Shown here one piece after another: positions 45,650 through 57,300 of a stretch of 64,000 nt of DNA. The stretch's first letter is position 1. Each line of letters starts with the position of its first letter. Under the pieces are notes generated by a model, which worked only from the letters and a program-made list of their open reading frames with translations, ran no database searches and was not told where the DNA came from. The translations under genes and the position numbers were made by a program. The DNA comes from Ulota crispa (Eukaryota > Streptophyta > Bryopsida > Orthotrichales > Orthotrichaceae): positions 5,862,539-5,926,538 of the forward strand of contig OY987248.1 in assembly GCA_963920765.1 (NCBI GenBank), in the 5' to 3' direction.

Positions 45650-48600
45650 GTCATTGCAAGAAACACCTACCAATTTTGTCTCAAATAGCCTTAAACAACC
45701 ATAGTACTAGTAGTACTACGAGCTTTTGGAATAATGATTTTTTAATTAAAATAAAATATGGCATTAGGAAGAAATTGAACCCTCCAAAGGGCTGTGAGTT
45801 TTGGTTGTTCTCAATGCTGGAACCAACACCTGTTGGTCGTCAGAAAAATCAATTAAAAGATAATTAAAATAATCTTGAAAAAAATAAAAAAATTTAAATT
45901 TATTTTCTTTCTAAAATTAGAATATTTGATGTGGTCAAACTTTGACTAGGTCAGAATGTGCATGTGTTAGTGTGCCCATGATGGACTCAAATCTCCCATT
46001 TTGGGGAAGGGGCCTTTCTTGGGCCCAAATCCCTTGTAATGATAATTTGAAAAGCACTTAAAGTAGCACACTTTTGAAAATTCAACCTAGAAAATAAATT
46101 CTAAAAGTTATGCACCAAAATAAATAGACCAAAAACACCAAGAAAAGGGACATTTTGTTTTTTGCTTTTTAGAAAATAGTAAAAAAAATCAAGAAATTTT
46201 AATAAAAATTTGCTTTTTTCCCTAACTTGAAGGTGTTCCTTTTCCATCAAATTTGTTTTTGGGAAAATAAATTGTGCTTTGTGCACTTGCGCAAAAGTAG
46301 TGCACTTTGAGCACACATAGAAGGTGAATATTTTACTATTTTTGAAAAATCTTTTGTAGGATTATGCAACTTTAATACACAAACTTGTTTGTGAATTTTG
46401 GCCTTCATATTTGCATTTTAGGGTCAAAAATAGTACTCAAACCCCCAAAATGGCCAAAGTAGATACCTAATTGGGGGCTATTTAAAATAGCAAACCAATT
46501 TTATAAATACTCAATAAAACCACAAAATATTTGTGACTATTACATGTACCTTCATTTCAAATTTCAATACAAAAAAGTTTATGACACAAAAGTTATAGCC
46601 CAAAAACCACCCCCCAAAGACCAAGGGGACAAAAAATAGTATAAGTGTTTCTTGCAATCACCCAACAATACATATGCTTCCAACTCATTTTTGTCAACTT
46701 CTCTAAATTTACATTGTAGAATTATTTGCTTGATAATTTTCATTTTTTTGAGACACAATCTCACATAATCAAAAAAAATCTCATACAAAAACATAAGCAA
46801 AAAGTTAATTTACAATCCTTAGAAGTATGAAGGTAACATGAGAAATTAGCAACTACCATTTTTTCATGAATGCAATCTTATTAATGAATACTAAAATGAA
46901 GATCATCTCAAGTTGTTGATCATATCAATTAGATACAATAACTAACTACCTTGTTTATAATATTTGACAATGCCTAAATAGTGTTTTTTGTTTTGAAAAT
47001 GACTTTTTTTTAATACTTTTTCAGTTGTCTAAACTTGATGTCTCTTTTTAATTAATTATTAGGCAGCTGCCTACTCAAGCTACTAGTAAGATAAGGTATA
47101 GGGCGCATAGTTTCAAAATCGTTACAAACATGGGCACAAGTACTTCAAGACCCCTTCACTAATCTTCCTTGTTTAGGCTTGATTTGGAGAGGCCTCTAAT
47201 TCTTTTGGAAGTTAGCTAACATTTTATGTGATGTAACTATATCAACCAATGTCTAAACCAAAATTTTATAAGAATTTACAAATTCTTACTTTGAAATTGT
47301 GTCCCTATTTGTAATTGTTTTGAAACTATGCCCCTATCTATGATATTTTTGTTTTTGTTCCAAGTTTTGTTCCCTATATGTAGTTTTTTTTAGGTGCCCC
47401 TATTTGTAAATTCCTTTCTTTTTTCTTGAAGATCCAACCGTTTGTTTCTAACAGTTTCAAATTTCAACCATTTTTTTTTGCATTTTAAAGGGCTAACAAT
47501 GCACTAATACCTCTCTAGGCACAATGAAAGGCTTAGTGTTTTGTAGTTGTAACTTTGAACCTTATTAAATAGAGGTCAACAAGTTGTGGGTACAATAATG
47601 AAGACACTGATTTATATTCCAAATCTACATCTAGTAAAAAATCCACATGATAAATAGATTATTTTTTGCAAAAGTCTAACTCTTAAACTTTGATATTGAC
47701 ATTTTTTGTTTGATGGATAGCAAAAAAAATCAATTTGCTAAAAGTTACGAAGCTGTTTTTTTTAGCTCATTTCTTTTTCAAAATGATCATAGAGACATGG
47801 TCCATTATGGAAGGTAAAAGATTTTTTTATTGAATGCACTCATATTTTAGGTACTTTAATCTATGAGAAGATTCACAAGGGCTTCATAGGTCCCATATTG
47901 CCTTTTCTTGCAAATTTCATGAGGGTAGAATGCAATGTAACCATATGGAACTTCCAACAATAGTATTGAATTGTGTGTGCACTTTGTTGCACCACTATAG
48001 CTAGTAGTTTCCATGTTTACACCAACTGCCCGCTTTTTGCCACAATGACCGGCCTATTATTTAAGGGCTAACAATTGTTGTTGACTTTTCAACTTTAAGA
48101 CATTTGAAATTTAAGCATGATTATAATATCTACTAACTTTATCTCATGTATACATGATTGCAAGAATGACCTATACTACATTCTATTCCCCTCACCTTCT
48201 ACAGCTTGTTTGTTGCTTCTTACTTTTGCAAAGGTAGTCATATTGACTTGTCCTTTTAGAGAAACGTGAACATGCAAGTTATTGACATTCAGTTATTTTT
48301 TGGTGTTTTTTAAAATTATGTTGCTATTTTTAACCAGCCCCCAAATAGGTGTTTGCCTTGGCCATTTTGGGGGTTTTTAGTACTATTTTGGGTCCAAAAA
48401 AGCTTTTCCAGGGCTATAAATCAGGGATGTTGTTTATGGAGCATGCTTACATGTGTTGTAGAAGGGTTTTGCAAATTTATAAATTCTATGGCATCTACAT
48501 TGTCTCAAACTAGGCATCCTATCTCCCTTCACTAGCAAAATGCAAAGAACTTCCTCAGCAAAACAATTGTACCATGTGAATGTGTTTAATGGGTTCTCAA

Positions 48601-48880
48601 ATGACCATTTTTTATTTTAATTTATTTAATTATTTTACTATTTTATAAAAAGCAAGAAAGAAATTGGCTTTTTGTTGGTGATTTTGTTTTGTGCATAACT
48701 TTTAGAATGAAAAATTTCGAAGTCTGAATTTTCACAAATATGCTATTTTAAGTGCTTTAAAATTTTTCATATTTTATTTTATTTTAAAAATATATATTTC
48801 AAAAGCTCGTAGTACTTCAGAGTACTACATAGTACTCAAAGTATTTGAGACAAAACTAGCAGATCATTCTTGCAGCTATC
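45650..48880. repeat. Large inverted repeat (arms ~0.9 kb, spacer ~1.8 kb)
   Basis: Left arm about 45650-46530, right arm about 48300-48880 in reverse order. Paired landmarks: AGTACTACGAGCTTTTGGAA with TTCAAAAGCTCGTAGTACTT; TTTGTCTCAAATA with TATTTGAGACAAAACT; CCCCCAAAATGGCCAA with TTGGCCATTTTGGGGG; TAGCCCCCAATTAGG-type sequence with its counterpart. No transposase frame in the spacer. Could be a long-TIR transposon (Mutator- or Foldback-like). Confidence 0.6.
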
Positions 48881-49368
48881 TGTATATGCATATATAGAAA
48901 TTAATACAATAGAATTTGTTAAAGGTAAACATGTTGTGACTAGGGAATGGATTTAATTTAGAGAGGGTTTATTATTTACACAAATTCAATTTGAAGGTTC
49001 TACTAAAGCTGGAGCTGTGATTATTATTTAATTTAAAGGGAGGTCTTTGATTCGTACAAGCATAAATTTAGCAAATTCAATTGGATGGACTTCATATATA
49101 TCTAGTAAGAATTTGCGTGTGTGTGTGGGGCTAAAAAGGATCTCAATGACATGCAATCATGGCAGTCAAAGAAAATTAAAAAGTTGTTGGTGATATGATC
49201 TTACTTGTTTGGCCTATATTATTCATTAAAAGATAGTACTTATGCATGGATGAATAATGCCATGTTTTTGTTGAGTTGAGTTGTTTACACACTCAAAAAA
49301 AGGTTTTTGATTTGTAATATATTCAATCTTACAATTAGTGTTTCACATTCAAGGCACAAACAAAGTAA
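48881..49368. other. Non-coding AT-rich stretch
   Basis: Nothing recognised apart from a short GT run near 49115. Confidence 0.35.
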
Positions 49369-49493
49369 CACTAAAAGAAAAATGTGCATAAATAATCAAT
49401 TTACAAGGACTAAAAATGTTCACAATGATTATTGAATGACTCAATCATAATCATTATGGAATAGTCATTTAGGATACATTTTTTCTTATAGTG
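49369..49493. mobile_element. CACTA-like MITE (125 bp)
   Basis: CACTAAAAGAAAAATGTG at the left, CATTTTTTCTTATAGTG at the right. The 3-bp flanks TAA occur on both sides. CACTA termini plus a 3-bp TSD fit the CACTA superfamily. Confidence 0.7.
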
Positions 49494-49562
49494 TAATTAT
49501 ACTCCATATTACCAAATAGCCTAATTGCAATTACATGTTGAAGTTGTGTACTAAGTGAGACC

Positions 49563-49808
49563 ATTATATTGGTTAATTTGGGAATTTTTTTTTCCCAAAA
49601 CCAATTTTGAGAATATTGAATATTGCATTTGTGAGAGTACATTAGTGAATTAAAGTGAGTTTTTATAGTTCCTTCAAGATGTTTCATCATTAATGTAAGG
49701 TATTGGAAAAATCAACATAAAATTCACTCTAAATCATTGTATAACTCTTAGACCTACAAAATTCAGAAGTCTCAAAATTCGGTTTTTCTCAAATTAACTA
49801 ATTTGCTT
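49563..49808. repeat. Fold-back element, TTAATTTGGG family
   Basis: Arms TTGGTTAATTTGGGAA and TTCTCAAATTAACTAA, inner AGTGAATTAAAGTGAGTTTT against AAATTCACTCTAAATCATTG. Relative of 18146-18296 and 21313-21565. Confidence 0.6.
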
Positions 49809-51399
49809 TACATGAATTTTCATGCTTGATGTAAGGATTTTTGGCTTACATAGGCACCTCCAAAAAAAATATCATTTTGGAATCTATCATAGTTTTTGAA
49901 CAAGTAATTTTTGTACTTGGTTCTTACATTGATTTCAAATTGACTTTGGTAAAGGAAACTATATCAACTGGATCAAAAAATCATTAATAAATCAAGCATT
50001 ACAATGCAAAAATGTAGCAAAATTCATCAAATAATAGATTTTTCTATGCAAGTCATATGTACTTAGTAATTCGAACAATGTAACTCTAGTTTTAATCTTA
50101 TTTAAGAATATAAGAACTATGTCACCACAAGAAAATGAAATTAGTAAAGGACATAATGCAAAAATGAACAAACTCAAAAACACAAACTATTCTCATGAAA
50201 ACAAGTCTTTGTAATTCAACAAAGTTAGAAGATGTAAGAGCAAGAATTTGATTATGCAAACCTTTGAGAATAAATGACTTTCTATTTTCCTACTACTATT
50301 CATTAGTTGTATTGGAGCAAGTTTTAACTTTAAACTAAGGCACTCAACATCCTTCATACAAGAGCACTTTCTTGTGGGTTGCCACTATGGGGAAACCATG
50401 GTCAAATTGATAAAAAAAATGTGACTTAAACTACAATTACTATAAATTAAGTCACATTTTTTTGTCAATTTGACCATGATTTTAGATACAATAATTTTGT
50501 AAATCCTTGTAGTTACAATATTCTTTCTTTTCACTTTTGAATGTTGTGGAGTTGGAGCAAATCAATTTTGATATTGTTGAAATTAACAAGGAATTGTCCA
50601 CAACTTGATATAAAAATACTTTCAAAGATTAATTTTTCTTTTACTAAAAACAAGCTACAACCATATAGATTTGTGCTATGATATAATTATTTTAACCTAA
50701 AATACAAAGAAATTCCAAGTACCAACTAGAATTATATCTTTCATCCATATATGCAATGCGATAGTAGAAATCCAGTTATTAGCAAACAATTTATAGTTAA
50801 ATAATAAATTTTGGCTCATCTGCAACAATTTCAAGCATGGCAATAGAAATACCATAAACGATATGTAGGTATCACGTATTTAGAAAATTGCACATTCAGC
50901 AACAAATATATAAAAATAAAATGATAAACTGCCACTTATTTGACACATTTTTCTCTCAACTATATAATAACCAAACTTCATTTTATCAAAAATCCAAGTT
51001 ATGGAACTTTGCATAGGAAATAGCAAATGAATTTCAATAAAATTCAGTCTTTTCAGGTGTTCTCCTATTTTATTTCAATAGCTTGAAATGAAACTAGTTT
51101 TTATTCAATCTAATGTAAAACAAAGTTCTACAAGTTGATTTGCTCATCAATTTCTACCAACTACCTTATTCAGTGTGTTTTATTATCTACCTACAAAATT
51201 GAATGGGCCCCGCTCTTTCATAAAGTTCGATGGGGTGCTGCATAAAACAATCACAAGCAAATTATCTTTTCAATCCCAACAATCCTAATTTATTTATATA
51301 CTTGTTTCGAGTACAACGTATTATAAAACCTATATATAACTTACTCTTGCAAAAACATAATATAAAACGTCAAGTTAGTATTGAATTATTTCAACTTAC
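49809..51399. other. AT-rich region downstream of the LRR/proline-rich gene
   Basis: Should contain the last exon(s) of that gene. One weak candidate: acceptor before about 51217, short frame ending at a stop near 51183-51185. A palindromic stem GGTCAAATTGA...AAATGTGACTTAA occurs at about 50396-50475. No other gene seen. Confidence 0.3.
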
Positions 51400-54300
51400 C
51401 GCACTTGCAATGTTTGGATGCTGTAGGACATTTTTGGGCATAAGAAAACCTGCAATTTTCATGAAAGATTTCTATAAGGTCAATTATTTGAGTTGGGTTC
51501 ACATAACTCCATAAATCACACTAGTACAAAATTGCGTTGGAACTTACGTTTTCATATCATGTAGTCTTTGTTGAGTTCCTTGTTTCCAACGTAGAATTTG
51601 CATTGGAAATAAGGAACTTAACAAAAACTACATGATATGAATACGTGAGTTCCAATGCAATTTTCTACTAGTACCAAATTTTCTACTAGTACCAAGAGTA
51701 AAAAAAATTACATTTACTTGGAAAAACCATGAAGGGTAAGTTTTTTTTCTCAATTACGTCTTTGGGCAACTTACTCAGAAGATGATTTGCCAACCCTCTT
51801 TGGTACAATGCCCACTAAACAATTGCTGCTCACATCTCTGCAGTAATAAATTAAAACAACACCAAACCTCTAATAAACAAATAAACATATTGAGTAACTT
51901 AGATTTTTTTGCAAATAAAAAATTTCAATCACAACAACAGATTTCGTTTAAAACTTAATAATAATAATAATGCAAAAGGTTTTTTAAAGAAAAAAAAAAA
52001 AGCTTACAGATGGTCAAATTTATTTATGCGCATGTGAGGAAGCCTTCCGCTAAAATAATTGTTCGCCAAATTGCTGCAGAGGAATGTAGTGGCATATTAA
52101 TTTATTGTATATCTAAATTTGAATTGTATTTTATTAAATCTCTCTTGAAAATTTCATATACAAATAACAAACTTTTTCCTCAATGTAACATATTAGCATT
52201 GTACAATATTGAAATTTTAACTAATTTTAGATTGTGCAAGGTTTAGAAATAATAATCCATAAGTAAAATATTGGGAGACTTATGCAAAACATCCTAAAAG
52301 CTATGCAAAATCAATTGAGACTTGTGTCCCTTAAGATCAAGGGATCTTCCTACAATTTAGGGACAATTTTGAGAATTACATGAATAATTCAAATTTAGTT
52401 AAATATGGCATAAAATTTAGTTATTTATAAATCTTGAGAATTGGAAACTTTGCAATTTCCAAGTTAGATATGTTGTATTGAAAGAAAGAAAAATGACTTA
52501 CATAGATTTGACTCTAGATTTGAAAAAAGTACGTGGTACATTTCCTTCAAGCATGTTATTGCTCAAATCTCTATACCACCACATAATATCCAAGGTTTAT
52601 TAGAGTCACCAAAGAATCATGGATGAATAACAATCCAATGGATGAATAAAAATCCATGGTAGAAAGACCATTATATATGGAGAAGTCTTTAAATGAGAAG
52701 TAAATTGTATTTAGTAATAAGACTTACACATGTTTCAAATTTGGAAGCAAACCATGCAAATCATTGGAAACTTTTCCAGTAAATGCATTATTTGACAAGT
52801 CCCTGCATTCACGTGTAGTTATTGTATATCCGGAATTTTAGATTTCAAAATATAGAAATAAGAATTTTTATACCTCGGTTAATAATATTTATTTATAAAA
52901 AAATTAGTAAATTATTCACAGAATGTTACGTAATTTTTTGAATTATACTGCCTATTTTGAAAACATGGTTAATTTGTGAGAGCCATACAAGAATTTAAGA
53001 TTGGGAAGGCCATTGATGACGCCTTCATTTAATTGAGTCCTGAATTTACCACAAAACCGAGCACAAAACACAAAAACCAAACAAAAGTTATAGTGTTGAT
53101 GAAATCAAATGTGAACGAATATAATTTAAGTCTTATTACCATTGTTTTTTAAGAAAGGAAGTAAAATTTAATGTTTTTTTTGAAATAGAATTTCCTTACA
53201 AATCCGAATGAGCTGAGTCCAATAAAAGTCGGTTGTTGTCATTTTTGTTAGTATTTTCTTGAGGTTTTACTTGAGGTTTATTTTGAGGTTTTTCTTGTTT
53301 GGTTTCATCACAAGGTGGAACTCCGGGCCTACACAATAATATCATAACTTAGTATCACAAACAAAATTGCAAAAATCATGTCTTGCACTAACAAATGTAC
53401 GGTTTTAAAAGAAATGCCCATTTTCATTTTATAGCGTTAAATTTGCAACTTTGTAACACCTGTCATCATTTTACTATGATTCAAATATTTAATTTATTGC
53501 CCAGATTTTGATAATACAAACTTATGACTACTTTAGCAAAGAATTTAATCACAATCATCACCATAGTGTTATTTTTATTATTATGAAATCCCAAAATTTC
53601 ATTGAGTAATTTTGGTCTTCATTCAAATCTGTAAGCTTGTATAAAGCGCTAACATTGTCCTATTAACATTTTTTTAATACTTACAGTGGAGGAGGTTTGT
53701 GTCCTGCAAATGGATTTGTAAAATTGAACCTGCACATTTTAATCAGAACCTCAACTTTCAAACACATGTCGACCAAAAAGTATTTATTTTAACACATTTC
53801 GTGCTAGAATAAGAAATACTACTAAGAGATTATTGTTTTTTTTGTAAAATACAAAAACACAAAATATAGTTTGAAAAAACTTACAATGGCTCATTTGGAA
53901 TGGTAAAATTTGGTGGTATAAGACTTGGAAGTGGAGGAAGTTCTGGAAGGGTGAAATTGGGAGGGGCAACTTCCGGCAAAGGAGGTAAACTTGGAGCTGT
54001 GAGATCAGGTGGTGTGAACGGAGGTAAAGTGGGCAGGGTAGGTAATGTCAAGTTTGGAAGGGTAAATTGAGGGAGAGGGGGTAAAAGAGGGAATGTGAAA
54101 TTGGGAGGGGTAAATTGAGGAAGTGGTGGAATGCTGAAATTAAAGGGTGAAGGAAATGAGAAATTAGGGGGTGTAAAAGGAGGGATGGGAGGGAAGGTGA
54201 AGTTGGGAAGTGAGGGTTGAGGGAGAGGAGGAATAGTAAAATTAGGAGGGATGACTTGGGGAAGTGGAGGGGAGGTAAAGTTGGGGGTTGTGAATGGAGA

Positions 54301-57300
54301 GAGAGAGGGGAGAGGGGGGAGTGTGGGAAATGTGAAATTTGGGGGTGTGAGTTGGGGAAGAGGAGGGAATGTGAAGTTAGGGGATATAAAATCAGGGAGT
54401 GGTGGAAAGGTGAAGTTTGGATGTGGAAGTTCAGGTAGAGGGGGTAGAGTGGGAAATGTGAAATTTGGTGGTGAAAACTCTGGAAGTGGAGGAAATGTAA
54501 AGTTGGGAGGTGTGAATTGAGGGAGTGGTGGAAGTGTGAAGTTTGGAGGGGCAAATTCAGGGAGAGGGGGGAATGTTGGAAGAGTAAAGTTTGGAGGTAT
54601 AAATTGAGGAAGTGGTGGAAAGGTGAAGTTGGGGTGTGTAATTTCAGGGAGAGGAGGTAGTGTGGGAAATGTGAAGTTTGGTGGTGAAAACTCTGGAAGT
54701 GGAGGAAATGTAAAGTTGGGAGGTGTGAATTGAGGGAGTGGTGGAAGGGTGAAGTTTGGAGGTGCAAATTCAGGTAAAGGAGGGAGAGTTGGAAATGTGA
54801 AGTTTGGAGGGGCAAATTCAGGGAGAGGGGGGAATGTTGGAAGAGTAAAGTTTGGTGGTATATATTCAGGGAGAGGGGGGAATGTTGGAAGTGTGAAGTT
54901 AGGAGGTGTAAATTCAGGGAGTGGTGGAAAGGTGAAATTAGGGTGTGTAAATTCAGGTAGAGGGGGGAGAGTTGGAAATGTGAAGTTCGGAGGGATAAAC
55001 ACAGGTAGAGGAGGGAATGTTGGGAGGGTGAAGTTTGGAGGTGTAAATTCAGGAAGTGGAGGAAATGTAAAGTTAGGAGGTGTAAATTGAGGTAGAGGGG
55101 GGATTGATGGAAATGTGAAGTTAGGAGGTGTAAATTGAGGAAGTGGTGGAAATGTGAAACTAGGGTGTGGAATTTCAGGTAAAGGGGGGAATGATGGCAA
55201 TGTGAAATTTGGAGGTGTAAATTCAGGTAGAGGGGGAAGTGATGGGAATGTGAAGTTTGGAGGTGTAAATTTAGGTAGAGGGGGGAGTGTTGGAAGTGTG
55301 AAGTTTGGTGGTGAAAACTCTGGAAGTGGTGGAAATGTAAAGTTAGGAGGTATAAAGTGAGGAAGTGGTGGAAATGTGAAATTAGGGTGTGTAAACTCAG
55401 GTAGAGGGGGGAGTGATGGAAGTGTGAGGTTTGGAGGTGTAAATTGAGGTAAAGGAGGGAGTGCTGGAAATGTAAAGTTTGGAGGAGCAAATTCCGGTAG
55501 AGGGGGGGTTGATGGTAAGGTGAAGTTAGGGTGTGTCAAATCAGGTATAGGGGGGATTGATGGAAATGTGAAGTTTGGTGGAAGAAATTGAGATAGAGGA
55601 GGGATTGATGGAAGGGTGAAGTTTGGTGGAGTAAATTGAGGTAGAGGAGGGATTGATGGAAGGGTAAAGTTTGGTGGAGTAAATTGTGGTAGAGGAGGGA
55701 TTGATGGAAGGGTGAAGTTTGGTGGAGTAAATTGAGGTAGAGGGGGGATTGATGGAAGGGTAAAGTTTGGTGGAGTAAATTGTGGTAGAGGAGGGATTGA
55801 TGGAAGGGTGAAGTTTGGTGGAGTAAATTGAGGTAGAGGGGGGATTGATGGAAGGGTAAAGTTTGGTGGAGTAAATTGTGGTAGAGGAGGGATTGATGGA
55901 AGGGTGAAGTTTGGTTGAGTAAATTGAGGTAGAGGGGGGATTGATGGAAGGGTAAAGTTTGGTGGAGTAAATTGAGGTAGAGGAGGGATTGATGGAAGGG
56001 TGAAGTTTGGTGGAGTAAATTGAGGTAGAGGGGGGATTGATGGAAGTGTTAAATTAGGGTGTGGAAATTGAGGTAGAGGGGGGATTGATGGAAGTGTGAG
56101 GTTTGGTGGTACAATTTGAGAGAGAGGGGGAAGTGTGGGAAGTGTAAAATTTGGAGGAGTAAATTGAGGTATAGGGGGGATAGATGGTAAGGTGAAGTTA
56201 GGGTGTGGAAATTGAGGTAGAGGAGGGATTGATGGAAGGGTGAAGTTTGGTGGAGTAAATTGTGGTACAGGAGGGATTGATGGAAGGGTGAAGTTTGGTG
56301 GAGTAAATTGTGGTAGGGGTGGGATTGATGGAAGGGTGAAGTTTGGTTGAGTAAATTGAGGTAGAGGGGGGATTGATGGAAGTGTGAAATTAGGGTGTGG
56401 AAATTGAGGTAGAGGGGGGATTGATGGAAGGGTAAAGTTTGGTGGAGTAATTTGTGGTAGAGGAGGGATTGATGGAAGGGTAAAGTTTGGTGGAGTAAAT
56501 TGAGGTAGAGGGGGGATTGATGGAAGTGTTAAATTAGGGTGTGGAAATTGAGGTAGAGGGGGGATTGATGGAAGTGTGAGGTTTGGTGGTACAATTTGAG
56601 AGAGAGGGGGAAGTGTGGGAAGTGTAAAATTTGGAGGAGTAAATTGAGGTATAGGGGGGATAGATGGTAAGGTGAAGTTAGGGTGTGGAAATTGAGGTAG
56701 AGGAGGGATTGATGGAAGGGTAAAGTTTGGTGGAGTAAATTGTGGTAGAGGAGGGATTGATGGAAGGGTGAAGTTTGGTTGAGTAAATTGCGGTAGAGGG
56801 GGGATTGATGGAAGTGTGAAATTAGGGTGTGGAAATTGAGGTAGAGGGGGGATTGATGGAAGTGTGAAATTTGGGTGTGGAAATTGAGGTAGAGGGGGGA
56901 TTGATGGAAGTGTGAGGTTTGGTGGTACAAATTGAGAGAGAGGGGGAAGTGTGGGAAGTGTAAAATTTGGAGGAGCAAATTGAGGTAAAGGGGGGATAGA
57001 TGGTAAAGTGAAGTTTGGGTGTTGAAATTGAGGTAGAGGGGGGATAGATGGAAATGTGAAGTTTGGTGGGGTAAGTTGAGGTGGAAGTGGTGGAAGTGAA
57101 AAGTTAGGAGGTGGTGGAAAAGAAGGAAATGTAAAATTTGGTGGTGGAAGTTCAGGGAGAGGAGAGAAACTTAAGTTTTGGGGAAGATTGATAGTTTTGT
57201 TGAGAAAACGAAACAATGGGCTTTTTTGAAGTGGTGGTAATGATGGAAGTACAATATTCCTACAAAAACAATATTTGCAAGTTAAATCACTAGTTTATTA

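Noticed and set aside
54217..55360. Plus-strand Gly-rich open frames opposite the stalk exon
   Set aside because: Antisense shadows of the PPNFT repeats; composition mirrors the repeat, with no independent features.
54048..55490. Long open frame (480 codons) in a second minus-strand frame of the stalk exon
   Set aside because: It overlaps the proline-rich exon and arises because repeat units are multiples of three; no splice or start evidence.
53885..57259. Classical extensin
   Set aside because: No SPPPP or Tyr cross-link motifs; proline occurs as PP within NFT/NLT units instead.
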